A DNA stretch of 35,893 bases from Comamonas granuli NBRC 101663 (GTDB lineage: Bacteria; Pseudomonadota; Gammaproteobacteria; Burkholderiales; Burkholderiaceae_C). The position numbers and the translations under genes were made by a program. The stretch covers positions 1-35,893 of the forward strand of contig NZ_BBJX01000015.1 in assembly GCF_000739995.1 (NCBI RefSeq), in the 5' to 3' direction. The notes under the pieces are model-generated. The model worked only from the letters and a program-made list of their open reading frames with translations, was not told the DNA's origin and made no database searches. Below, piece after piece: positions 1-7,934 of this stretch (position 1 is the stretch's first letter; the number at the start of each line of letters is the position of its first letter).

Positions 1-12
1 CCGGGTGATTGT

Positions 13-1456
13 GTTGTAGCTCCCTCTCTCACCCCGGATAGCTACACTCAAGGAAGTTGTGCGCTCCAAGACCGGGGAGGTTGTAGCTCCCTCTCTCACC
101 CCGGATAGCTACACTCAACCGCCACGCGCTGGAGAACACAGCGCAGGTTGTAGCTCCCTCTCTCACCCCGGATAGCTACACTCCCGCGCCCCTCCCGCTC
201 CCGCTTCTTCACCGTTGTAGCTCCCTCTCTCACCCCGGATAGCTACACTCACGTTAGGGCCGTGTTCGTCCCCATTCCTGGTTGTAGCTCCCTCTCTCAC
301 CCCGGATAGCTACACTCTTATGATGCACCTATGCCTGCTAAAAACCCGTTGTAGCTCCCTCTCTCACCCCGGATAGCTACACTCCCACGGAAACAGTCTT
401 AACGCCCCGCGAAGGTTGTAGCTCCCTCTCTCACCCCGGATAGCTACACTCATATCCAGTGTCAACTGCGCACCTCCATTGGTTGTAGCTCCCTCTCTCA
501 CCCCGGATAGCTACACTCGCGCGCCAGTGGCAGGAGTCGCAGCCGCACGTTGTAGCTCCCTCTCTCACCCCGGATAGCTACACTCATGGGCCAGGATGAC
601 CCATTCAGGGATGAAGTTGTAGCTCCCTCTCTCACCCCGGATAGCTACACTCTATTGACCACCAGGGTGTTGAGCACGCCGAGTTGTAGCTCCCTCTCTC
701 ACCCCGGATAGCTACACTCCTCATCGTCTGCCGTCACGCAATGGAAGGAGTTGTAGCTCCCTCTCTCACCCCGGATAGCTACACTCCGCGCGCGAGAAGT
801 CCACATGGCGCATGACGTTGTAGCTCCCTCTCTCACCCCGGATAGCTACACTCCCTACGCGGAGTGGCTCGATGGCAATGGCGGTTGTAGCTCCCTCTCT
901 CACCCCGGATAGCTACACTCCAAAACCTGCGGAATAACACAACCAGAAAAGTTGTAGCTCCCTCTCTCACCCCGGATAGCTACACTCCAGGCCTTTGCCG
1001 ACAGCACCACTCAGACCGTTGTAGCTCCCTCTCTCACCCCGGATAGCTACACTCGGCGGTGCGGGTGGCGCCAGCGACTCACAAGTTGTAGCTCCCTCTC
1101 TCACCCCGGATAGCTACACTCCTGCCCGCCGATGGCGGGGACGCGGCGCCGGTTGTAGCTCCCTCTCTCACCCCGGATAGCTACACTCTCATAGCCCCAC
1201 CTGAAAGGAACCACCACCGTTGTAGCTCCCTCTCTCACCCCGGATAGCTACACTCTGGCGATGACGAATGCAGAACGACAAGCCGGTTGTAGCTCCCTCT
1301 CTCACCCCGGATAGCTACACTCCAGCGGCACATCGTGGACCGCGCCAGTTGGGTTGTAGCTCCCTCTCTCACCCCGGATAGCTACACTCTGGACGCGATG
1401 CCCGCCGCCCTGCGTTTGTGTTGTAGCTCCCTCTCTCACCCCGGATAGCTACACTC
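13..1456 (+). CRISPR. Type II-C CRISPR array, 22 repeats and 21 spacers
   Basis: A 37-nt repeat beginning GTTGTAGCTCCCTCTCTCAC and ending GATAGCTACACTC recurs at a strict 67-bp period from 13 to 1420, giving 22 copies that look identical on reading. The 21 spacers are all 30 nt and all different. The final C is present in every copy, so the unit is 37 nt rather than the 36 nt common in type II-C. The first eight bases pair with the tail of the tracrRNA and the middle section pairs with its anti-repeat, which fixes the crRNA strand as plus, convergent with the cas operon. Neither end shows a decayed repeat. Bases 1-12 may be the end of another spacer, so the array probably continues beyond the left edge and its leader is not visible. 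The 3' end of each repeat (TACACT) resembles a -10 box, as in Neisseria arrays where each repeat carries a promoter. That point is inference. Confidence 0.98.
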
Positions 1457-1468
1457 TGGCCCCCTCGA

Positions 1469-1510
1469 AACCCGCGCCTCGCCTAACGGGGCGCGGGTTC
1501 TCGTTCTTGT
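1469..1510 (+). terminator. Probable terminator at the end of the CRISPR array
   Basis: AACCCGCGCC (1469-1478) and GGCGCGGGTT (1490-1499) form a perfect 10-bp stem with an 11-nt loop, followed by the T-containing tract CTCGTTCTTGT. It lies 12 nt after the last repeat and just beyond the stop of cas2, so it could end the pre-crRNA. It could also slow read-through from the cas operon. The T tract is interrupted, so terminator strength is uncertain. Confidence 0.6.
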
Positions 1511-1520
1511 AAAAGCTGTT

Positions 1521-1853
1521 TCAGAACAGTGCCATTTGATTGGCCGCGATCTTTTTTTCCTGAAACAGCGGCATGCCAACCAGTAGTTTCATGCTGGCGA
1601 ACTGCTTTTCCGTCACCGTGAGAACGCGCACCGAGCCTTCGGGCGGCAGGTTGGCCAGCAGGCGCTGCATGTGCTTCTGTACGGCATCGTTGCCGTTGAG
1701 GATTCGACCATAGACCGAGAACTGGATCATGTCGTAGCCGTCGTTGAGCAGAAAACGGCGGAACACGGTGTAGGCACGCCGGTCGGTCTTGGTGACCACG
1801 GGCAGATCGAAGAACACCAGCATTCGCATGAATCGCCTCGTGTCCTGGCCCAT
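1521..1853 (-). CDS. cas2: CRISPR-associated endoribonuclease/integration protein Cas2
   Basis: Cas2 dimers bridge two Cas1 dimers in the spacer-integration complex. The 110-residue product has the ferredoxin-like Cas2 pattern: FMRMLVFFDLPVVT forms the first beta strand with its conserved Asp, followed by RRAYTVFRRFLLNDGYDMIQ and SVYGRI. It ends in NQMALF, and both ends resemble Neisseria-type II-C Cas2. The ATG at 1853 was chosen because II-C Cas2 proteins carry a short extension before FMRM. A GTG at 1862 and an ATG at 1829 with a GAGG site ahead of it are alternatives. It is the last gene of the cas9-cas1-cas2 operon and begins 11 nt after the cas1 stop. The operon runs towards the array and is convergent with crRNA transcription. 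Confidence 0.95.
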   Translation of the reverse strand: MGQDTRRFMRMLVFFDLPVVTKTDRRAYTVFRRFLLNDGYDMIQFSVYGRILNGNDAVQKHMQRLLANLPPEGSVRVLTVTEKQFASMKLLVGMPLFQEKKIAANQMALF

Positions 1854-1864
1854 GGTGCGCACCG

Positions 1865-2773
1865 CTACATCTCGAAGACGTGCTGGCGTAGGCCAATTAG
1901 GCCGGGGAGTTCTAGCACCTGCTCGCTGCCGCCGTCGTACAGCCGCGCCAGCGATTCCGCCGCTTGCTCTATGGAGGCAAGGACGCTCATTTGGCCCCGG
2001 GGCATGGCCACATCCACATTTAGCAGACTCACCAGTGCGGCCTTGTCGGCGGGTTGCAGTTCGGCATCTGCCGCCGGAGGCTGCTGTTGCGCCACGTGTA
2101 GATCGACGATAGGGCGGTAGGGTTCGATCAGGTCGTCAGCGAGGTTGAAGGCGTTCAGCTCGCTGCTGTGGAACAGGCCCAGGCTGGGCAGCATGCCATG
2201 CGCCACCAGCGCACGGGCGCATGCGCCACGCATGACGGCGTAGCCATAGTCGAGCGCGGCATTGACCCAGCCGGACTGGCTGCGATGGAAGCTGCGGCCA
2301 AACACCTGCGGAAAGTAGTACGCGCTTGCCTGGGCTTCCAGGTTGCCGCCATCGCCCGAGCGCACGCGCCGTGCGTAGGACGCGAGCCGGTCGGCTCCCG
2401 TGGTGCCCAGCAATTCCATGCAGCGGGCCTGGTTCTGAATCTTGACCTGCACGATACGCGTCCAGGCACGCTTTGTGGTGGGTTTGTCCAGGTCGAGTTG
2501 CAGGCGTTGCATGCGCGTGGCGCGGCTGTGCTGCAAAAAGGGTAGGAAGACGCCATTGGGCTGATGGTTATCGCCCGTGCTGTACAGACCAATGCCGTAG
2601 TCCGCACAGGCCGAAAGCACGGGGTGCGTAAGCGTGATTTCGCGGTGGTTGAGCACGATGACCGCAATATCTTCAAACGGCACGCGCGCGCTTCGCTCTT
2701 GTTCCACTACCAGCGAGAAGTGCTCGCGCTTGAGGCGAGCGGGGCGGTTGATGACCACGCTACGCCAGACCAC
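1865..2773 (-). CDS. cas1: Type II CRISPR integrase Cas1
   Basis: This is the catalytic subunit of the spacer-acquisition integrase. The 302-residue length is normal for type II Cas1. The three metal ligands can be read: Glu146 in GNLEAQASAYYF, His202 in LGLFHSSELNAFNLADD and Glu217 in LIEPYRPIVD. The start is a GTG at 2773 (MVWRSVVINRPARL) preceded by GAGGTG. It lies inside the last codons of cas9, giving a 14-bp overlap and likely translational coupling. An upstream extension to 2863 is open but lies wholly within cas9 and does not look like Cas1. With Cas2 and Cas9 it completes the minimal II-C set, and no cas4 or csn2 is present. Confidence 0.97.
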   Translation of the reverse strand: MVWRSVVINRPARLKREHFSLVVEQERSARVPFEDIAVIVLNHREITLTHPVLSACADYGIGLYSTGDNHQPNGVFLPFLQHSRATRMQRLQLDLDKPTTKRAWTRIVQVKIQNQARCMELLGTTGADRLASYARRVRSGDGGNLEAQASAYYFPQVFGRSFHRSQSGWVNAALDYGYAVMRGACARALVAHGMLPSLGLFHSSELNAFNLADDLIEPYRPIVDLHVAQQQPPAADAELQPADKAALVSLLNVDVAMPRGQMSVLASIEQAAESLARLYDGGSEQVLELPGLIGLRQHVFEM

Positions 2774-5700
2774 GGCGCACCTCGAGCGGGGCAGGATAGA
2801 TGTGGCCAAGCACATCGACGTTGAACTTCTCGATCGATAAGGCGGTTTTGACGCCGATGCCACGGATCAATCCATCTTTACCAACAGAAGCAGCGCGATC
2901 ATGTGCCCATAAGGTTACGGCGCCGGTAGACCGATCCGTGCTGGAGTAGTAGCCATCGAAGCGTTCCTTTTTCAGCGTGACTCTCAAAAAGTCATTCGGA
3001 TAAATTGAGAACAGGAATGCAAAACTGTCATCGATTTGCGTCCATTCATCTTCATTCTTGAACGCCACGATGGCCCTATTGGGTAGCCCTGTTACCCGGT
3101 GATGCACATATACCGGCACCAGATGAAACTTCCCCGCCTTGGTGAACACATCCACGCGCAGCATGCTGTCGTTCTTCGCCAGCCCACCCCGGATCGGAAT
3201 GCCGCTCTGCTTGTTGCGCACCAGTTTGACGCTGCGCACCACGGGGCCTGTGGGCTGGCCGTTCTTGTCTGGTTTGTGCAGCGGGTTGTCCGGCCCGAAT
3301 GCCTTGTCGGCCTTGCCGCCGTGGTCTTCCAGCCGAGTGCGGATGGCTGCGTAGAGACGTTCGTTGCGGTGCGGTTCGACAAGGTTGTCCAGGTCTTTCA
3401 GGGTCAGGCTGGTGAGTTGTACCTTTTCGATCACGCCGCCCTGGACCTTGAGGCTTTCGGGTTGCGCGTAGATGGTGTCCTTGTGCACGGCTCCGCCATT
3501 GCGCCGCTGCGGCGCACGTGAAACAAACAGCGTGCGCAGCGCGGTTAGGTCTTCCGCCGTATAAGTGCCCAGCCGCTGCATGTCTTCGCGCAGCTTGGTT
3601 AGATCGTCAGTGAACAGTCGTGCCTGAACTTCATGGCGGAAGTGCGCCCAGGGTTCGGGAAAATGCTGCCGCACACGGTCAAACGCAGCGGGGTTGATGA
3701 TGTCGCCGGTTTCCGGGTCCGGGAAGCCTTCCTGGAGCAGCTCCAGTTCCTTGCGGCGTGAGTAATCAGCCAACCGCTTGACCATACCGTGCGTGCAGGC
3801 GGCCACGACGGTGGCGTCCAGCGCATGGTGGCGGTCGCTGTCGCCGCGTACCTTGGCGAGCCCCCAGCGGGCGCGCAGGAAGGCTGTGAGCTGCCCGTTG
3901 ACTACCACGCAGCGGCGGGTGGTTTCGCCGTCGGCGCGCTCGGCCAGTTGCAGATGCTCTTCCACATAGTTCTTGAAGAACTTGCAGATGTAGCGTGTGT
4001 CGTTCAGGTTGCGATCAATGAAACCCTTGGATTCTTCCGCGCCGTAGCTCTTGCGCAACAGGCGGTTGCGCTTGGCCATGCGGTAACTCTTGTTCCCTTG
4101 CACCCAGGCGGAGAAGGCACGCCAGCGCTCGCCTTCCTGCCCGCCATCCAGCGCTGTGAGGTATTCGTAGGGCGTGCGGTTGCCCTTGTTCTGGTTCTGG
4201 CGCGTGAGCACCAGCACCTTGTTGTTCTTGCCGTCGTCGTAGCTGCGCGAGTAGGGCAGGGCATGATCCACCTGGGCGTAGTTGGGGTCGTCGAGCACGC
4301 GCTGTATGTCCAGCGGTTCCTGGCTGTAGGCGCACTGGCCGAACTGCTCACGGTAGAGCATCCATTTTTCAAACGCCGCTGCTTTGGGCTTATAGCCGAA
4401 GTCCCGTTCAAAGTCCGTGCGGGCCTTGTCATTGCGATCGCGGAATTCCTCCTGCGCTTTCTTGACCTTGTTGCGTTCGTCCAGCGGGCGCGACAGATCG
4501 CGCGCCATCTCGATATGTACCGCTATTGGACTGCCGTACCGGCGGATCAGTGCATTAACTACCTTGCGCGCCTGATTGAGCGCGCGCAGCACCACGGGGT
4601 TGCGCGGGACGTTGGCATCTTCGCGGAACTGCATGGAACCCACGTGGTCGTTCTTGCCACTGTATTTGCGTTGATCTTGGTAGAACGGCGGCAAGTGCAG
4701 GCGCTTGGGCGCATCGGGGTCTATCCGCTGGCTGTGGTGGCCATATTCAGGAATTTGCGCGACGGCTTCGTCGTAGCGCAACCCGGTCTGCATCAGGGGC
4801 ACGATGCGCCTTAATGCCTTGAATGACAGGCTGGAGAATTTGTCGAAGCTGATCTTTTCCAGGATAGGGATGCAAATATCCGGTTCGGGCAGGGCAAGCA
4901 GGCGCAGTTGCTGTTCAATTTCCGCGCCGTCCTTGTACACACTGAGCACCCAGGCGATTTGATCGAGCAGCTCCGGCCTGCCGTCTAATGCCGGGGTGCT
5001 GATGCGCTGCCACAGCGCCTCCTGCCCGACCTTGTTGAAGGCTTTGCGCAGTTCATGCCATGTGGGCAGCTTGACTAGGAATTGGTCTTCGGGATCTTTA
5101 GCCTTGTCGCTTTCAGCCTGTGCCCGACTAGGGTAAGCCAAGCCGCCAAAGCGCATTTCGTCGCTCCACAGGCCCTTCTTGATGAACGCCTTTTTGAGGG
5201 TAGCGTATTTGAAGCTCTCTGTTTGGTAGGGCAGCAGCAGGGCCGCGGTGCGCTCGGCGTCGTTCAAGGGCCGCGAGCGGCCATTTTCAATGACGCGCAG
5301 GTTGTTCAGCCTAGTAAGCCACGTATGGCGCTCTGCGGAAAAGCTGGCCTTGGGAGCGCGGAACTCGTTTTTCTCGAACGTGCATTTGCCAAGCATCTTG
5401 AGCAGATCGGCACCCGCCAGGGCAGGTTTCTGCTGCCAAAACAGGCCGCTGCGGCGGTCGCCATTGCCGAGGATTTGCGTCTCGAAATGTTCGCTGGCGT
5501 GCGGATTGCCCAAGCGGCGTTGGGTGGCAAAGAGCAGTGCCAGTTCTTCGCCCAGCAGCATGCGCGATAGGGCCTTGTCGTACTGCCCGTGCTTGTTGCG
5601 CTGAGCACTGGGGAACTCCGCCAGCACCATCTCGGCTGCGCTACGGTAGCCCTTTTCGGCCATGCGGGCAGCTGTGTCTTTCAGCCCTTTCTTGACGCGC

Positions 5701-6128
5701 CCGCCTTCGGCATCGCTGTCGGCCTTAGCTTCCTCGGCCTTGCTCATCCAGTGAAAGCCACGGTGCTTGCACAGGTGGTAAATCACACGCGCCCACTCCA
5801 GGGGAGTGAGCAGGCGGTCCAGGCCCTGGCGGCGCAGTTCCCATGCGCTGTCGGTGAAAGAGGGGCTTTGTGCAAACAGTTTGGCGTTGTCGATCAAACC
5901 CTCGCGTTTGAGCAGGCGCGCCAATTGCGTGAGGCGCCACGCGCGCCGGTACAGGCGGCGGCGCAGCAGCCGGGCCTGGCGCCGGGCAAGGTTGAGCGGA
6001 TCTCCTTCCTTGGCTGTTTCCGCCTTGTCAAAGCAGCGCACACCCACATCAACGATGCGTGTATCGCCGAGGACGGCCCAGCCGACAGAAGCGATGCCGA
6101 TATCCAGCCCAAACACATACTGCGTCAT
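2760..6128 (-). CDS. cas9: Type II-C CRISPR effector nuclease Cas9
   Basis: This is the RNA-guided double-strand DNA nuclease, compact at 1,122 residues. RuvC-I is FGLDIGIASVGWAVL (Asp9). It is followed by the arginine-rich bridge helix at about 46-73 (NLARRQARLLRRRLYRRAWR) and a helical recognition lobe. RuvC-II is PIAVHIEMARDLS (Glu540). The HNH domain holds CAYSQEPL, VDHALPYSRSYDD (His622) and RQNQNKGN (Asn647). RuvC-III is SDRHHALDATVVAA (His768, Asp771). The remaining 350 or so residues form the PAM-interacting region. All catalytic residues are present, so activity is expected. The ATG at 6128 has GGGAGG six bases upstream; the open frame extends to 6323 only through the tracrRNA region. 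Its base composition is visibly less GC-rich than the flanking genes, suggesting horizontal origin. The PAM cannot be read from sequence. Confidence 0.98.
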   Translation of the reverse strand: MTQYVFGLDIGIASVGWAVLGDTRIVDVGVRCFDKAETAKEGDPLNLARRQARLLRRRLYRRAWRLTQLARLLKREGLIDNAKLFAQSPSFTDSAWELRRQGLDRLLTPLEWARVIYHLCKHRGFHWMSKAEEAKADSDAEGGRVKKGLKDTAARMAEKGYRSAAEMVLAEFPSAQRNKHGQYDKALSRMLLGEELALLFATQRRLGNPHASEHFETQILGNGDRRSGLFWQQKPALAGADLLKMLGKCTFEKNEFRAPKASFSAERHTWLTRLNNLRVIENGRSRPLNDAERTAALLLPYQTESFKYATLKKAFIKKGLWSDEMRFGGLAYPSRAQAESDKAKDPEDQFLVKLPTWHELRKAFNKVGQEALWQRISTPALDGRPELLDQIAWVLSVYKDGAEIEQQLRLLALPEPDICIPILEKISFDKFSSLSFKALRRIVPLMQTGLRYDEAVAQIPEYGHHSQRIDPDAPKRLHLPPFYQDQRKYSGKNDHVGSMQFREDANVPRNPVVLRALNQARKVVNALIRRYGSPIAVHIEMARDLSRPLDERNKVKKAQEEFRDRNDKARTDFERDFGYKPKAAAFEKWMLYREQFGQCAYSQEPLDIQRVLDDPNYAQVDHALPYSRSYDDGKNNKVLVLTRQNQNKGNRTPYEYLTALDGGQEGERWRAFSAWVQGNKSYRMAKRNRLLRKSYGAEESKGFIDRNLNDTRYICKFFKNYVEEHLQLAERADGETTRRCVVVNGQLTAFLRARWGLAKVRGDSDRHHALDATVVAACTHGMVKRLADYSRRKELELLQEGFPDPETGDIINPAAFDRVRQHFPEPWAHFRHEVQARLFTDDLTKLREDMQRLGTYTAEDLTALRTLFVSRAPQRRNGGAVHKDTIYAQPESLKVQGGVIEKVQLTSLTLKDLDNLVEPHRNERLYAAIRTRLEDHGGKADKAFGPDNPLHKPDKNGQPTGPVVRSVKLVRNKQSGIPIRGGLAKNDSMLRVDVFTKAGKFHLVPVYVHHRVTGLPNRAIVAFKNEDEWTQIDDSFAFLFSIYPNDFLRVTLKKERFDGYYSSTDRSTGAVTLWAHDRAASVGKDGLIRGIGVKTALSIEKFNVDVLGHIYPAPLEVRRGLA

Positions 6129-6139
6129 GAAGCCTCCCT

Positions 6140-6148
6140 TGTTATACT
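6140..6148 (+). promoter_or_regulatory. Extended -10 promoter element of the tracrRNA
   Basis: TGTTATACT reads as a TGn extended -10 followed by TATACT, a five-of-six match to TATAAT. It places the start near 6155, just ahead of the anti-repeat. The same bases read on the minus strand give GTATAAC, so this short stretch could also serve as the -10 of cas9. It sits directly beside the cas9 ribosome-binding site (6133-6138). No convincing -35 is seen for either direction. Confidence 0.65.
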
Positions 6149-6154
6149 TATCCC

Positions 6155-6258
6155 CGATTGTGGTTATCCGGGGTGAGAGCCGTTGCTGCAATAAGGAAGG
6201 GTCGAAAGACCCTGTCCGTACCCAAAAGCCTGGCAGGGAGACCTGCCAGGCTTTTACT
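6155..6258 (+). ncRNA. tracrRNA of the type II-C system
   Basis: The anti-repeat TATCCGGGGTGAGAGC (6165-6180) is the reverse complement of the repeat segment running from CTCTCACCCC to GGATA. CGTTGCTGCAATAAGG (6181-6196) follows. Its GCTGCAAT pairs, with two G-U wobbles, with the first eight bases of the repeat, and it closely matches the CCGTTGCTACAATAAGG block of the N. meningitidis tracrRNA. Next come a small hairpin GGGTC-GAAA-GACCC (6200-6213) and the terminator stem. The RNA is transcribed divergently from cas9. Start and end positions are inferred from the promoter element and the terminator. Confidence 0.93.
6224..6258 (+). terminator. Intrinsic terminator of the tracrRNA
   Basis: AAAAGCCTGGCAGG (6224-6237), loop GAGA and CCTGCCAGGCTTTT (6242-6255) form a perfect 14-bp stem ending in a T run. 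It also forms the 3' hairpin of the mature tracrRNA. Confidence 0.9.
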
Positions 6259-6329
6259 TTTGGCGACAATTTAACCCAGTCCCTGGTAATGGGCAAAAAT
6301 CGCGCAAGAGCAAGAGTCTGCACGGCGGC

Positions 6330-6878
6330 TCAATAGCTTCTTCCCCCCTTGTACATCGCATGCTGGCGCCGCTGCAGGGGCGCCACGGCGGCCACGCGCG
6401 CCATGGCGGCGCCGGCATGGGCGTGGGTGATCGCCAGGCCCAGGGCGTCGGCAGCGTCGGGGCCGGGCAGGCCGGGCAGGTCGAGCAGGCGGCGCACCAT
6501 CTCCTGCACCTGGCTCTTGGCGGCACGGCCGTGGCCGACCACGGCCTTCTTCATCTGCAGGGCGGTGTACTCGGCCACCGGCAGGCTGCGGGCCACCAGC
6601 GCCGTGACGCAGGCGCCGCGCGCCTGGCCCAGCAGCAGCGTGGACTGGGGGTTGACGTTGACGAACACGATTTCCACCGTGGCCACGTCGGGCTCGTAGC
6701 GTGCGACGACTTCGCCGATGCCGTCGAACAGCAGCTTGAGCCGCCCGGGCAGGTCGCCCAGCGCCAGTTGCGTGGTGCGTATGGTGCCGCTGGCCACGTA
6801 GCGCAGGCGCTGGCCGTCGGCATCGAGCACGCCGAAGCCGGTGGTCTGCAGGCCGGGATCAATGCCGAGGATTCTCAT
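6330..6878 (-). CDS. ruvC: Crossover junction endodeoxyribonuclease RuvC
   Basis: RuvC is a dimeric Holliday-junction resolvase that works with RuvAB in recombinational repair. The product is 182 residues, close to the E. coli length. The four acidic ligands are at Asp7 ([18 protein letters not shown]), Glu69 ([12 protein letters not shown]) and Asp141/Asp144 ([16 protein letters not shown]). The central segment [14 protein letters not shown] is also typical. The ATG at 6878 begins the conserved MRILGIDPG; the open frame extends 13 residues upstream but these have no family counterpart. RuvA and RuvB do not follow it, and the CRISPR-Cas module lies downstream instead. The gene ends about 70 nt beyond the tracrRNA terminator, facing it. 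Confidence 0.97.
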   Translation of the reverse strand: MRILGIDPGLQTTGFGVLDADGQRLRYVASGTIRTTQLALGDLPGRLKLLFDGIGEVVARYEPDVATVEIVFVNVNPQSTLLLGQARGACVTALVARSLPVAEYTALQMKKAVVGHGRAAKSQVQEMVRRLLDLPGLPGPDAADALGLAITHAHAGAAMARVAAVAPLQRRQHAMYKGGRSY

Positions 6879-6890
6879 TTGCTCATTTTT

Positions 6891-6944
6891 CAATAGCTGC
6901 TGGCGCTTGCTGAACAATCGCTAGAGGCCTTTTTTGCCTATAAA
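6891..6944. repeat. Dispersed Comamonadaceae-type short repeat between ruvC and the CdsA-like gene
   Basis: The core ATAGCTGCTGGCGCTTGC (6893-6910) is followed by CGCTAGAGGCC and a small AGGC-T6-GCCT hairpin. The core matches the minus strand of 28666-28683 at all but one position. The element fills the gap between two genes and may contribute a weak hairpin, but its function is unknown. Confidence 0.55.
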
Positions 6945-7930
6945 CCAAAATACCAGCGCACGGAATGGAAGAACACCGGCGCGCCAAAGCACAGCGCGTC
7001 CACGCGGTCGAGCAGGCCGCCCGCGCCCGTGACGGCCTGGCCCTGCATGCCCCAGCTCGTGACGCCGCGGTCGCGCTTGAGGGCCTTCATCACCAGGTGC
7101 CCCAGGCTGCCCGCCGTGCAGGCGAGCAGGCCCAGGCCCAGCCCCTGGCCGGGCTTGAAGGGCGTGATGAACGAGAGCAGGCCGCCCACCAGGGCACCGA
7201 CCGCGACGCCGGCCAGCCAGCTGGCCCACTGAAAGCTCTGGCTCACGGCCGGCGCCACGGGCGTGTGCGGGAAGCGCCGCCCCAGCAGGTGCTGCACCAC
7301 CATGCAGGTCTGCACGCTCATCACCAGCCAGAAGACGAGGAAGGCGCCCCGGCCCTCACGGCCGGGGAAGTCCAGCAGCAGCAGCGCGGGCACGTGGCTC
7401 ATGCCGTAGACGCAGACCATGATGCCCCACTGCAGCTTGGCGCTGCGCTCGAGGAAGCGCTCGGGGTCGTTGGCCAGCGCGCTCACCACGGGTAGGGCGA
7501 GGAAGACGTAGACCGGGATGAACACCGTGAACAGGTCGTACTGCCGCGTGCCCACCAGCACGAACTGCAGCGGCAGTACGGCGAAGAAGGCCAGCACCAG
7601 GCTGCGGTGGTCGCCGCGCCGCGTGGGCGAGAGCGTGATGAACTCGCGCAGCGCGAGAAAGGCCACCAGGGCGAACAGCACCGTGGCCACGGTGTCGCCC
7701 AGCGCCCAGGCGACCCAGAACACCGAGGCCATCATCCACGAGGTCTGCAGCAGCGCGCGCAGGTGCCGCCGGCGCAGGCGGCTCTGCTGGGCGGCCTGGG
7801 CCTCGTTGGGCAGGGGGCGCAGGCTGTAGGCGATGGTCCACAGCGTGGCGAGCACCAGCACGCCGAGCACGACGAGGAACAGCGCCCCGACCTGCTGCGT
7901 GGCGCTGAGGTTGCGCAGGTAACTGTTCAC
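6938..7930 (-). CDS. CdsA/YnbB-like phosphatidate cytidylyltransferase, membrane protein
   Basis: This enzyme is predicted to make CDP-diacylglycerol from CTP and phosphatidic acid, the branch point of phospholipid synthesis. The 330-residue product has about eight hydrophobic segments, starting at VGALFLVVLGVLVLATLWTI. The C-terminal signature is ALKRDRGVTSWGMQGQ followed by GAGGLLDRVDALCFGAP, the CdsA pattern of a basic KR segment and the catalytic DRxD. The SWGMQGQ region differs from canonical CdsA and fits the YnbB-like subgroup. The GTG start at 7930 lies 4 nt after the stop of the acyltransferase gene that makes its substrate, with AGGAAC just ahead. The two are almost certainly one transcript and consecutive steps in phospholipid synthesis. 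Confidence 0.88.
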   Translation of the reverse strand: MNSYLRNLSATQQVGALFLVVLGVLVLATLWTIAYSLRPLPNEAQAAQQSRLRRRHLRALLQTSWMMASVFWVAWALGDTVATVLFALVAFLALREFITLSPTRRGDHRSLVLAFFAVLPLQFVLVGTRQYDLFTVFIPVYVFLALPVVSALANDPERFLERSAKLQWGIMVCVYGMSHVPALLLLDFPGREGRGAFLVFWLVMSVQTCMVVQHLLGRRFPHTPVAPAVSQSFQWASWLAGVAVGALVGGLLSFITPFKPGQGLGLGLLACTAGSLGHLVMKALKRDRGVTSWGMQGQAVTGAGGLLDRVDALCFGAPVFFHSVRWYFGL

Positions 7931-7934
7931 GTTC

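Noticed and set aside
1-12. Possible leader of the array
   Set aside because: Twelve bases are too few to judge and they fit equally well as the end of a truncated spacer.
1865-2863. Cas1 extended to an upstream ATG at 2863
   Set aside because: The extra N-terminal residues overlap the last coding part of cas9 and do not resemble Cas1; GTG at 2773 gives the normal length.
3789-4814. Long plus-strand open frame antisense to cas9 (341 codons)
   Set aside because: It lies opposite a strongly supported cas9 with catalytic motifs, has no recognisable domain or ribosome-binding site, and arises from codon bias of the coding strand.
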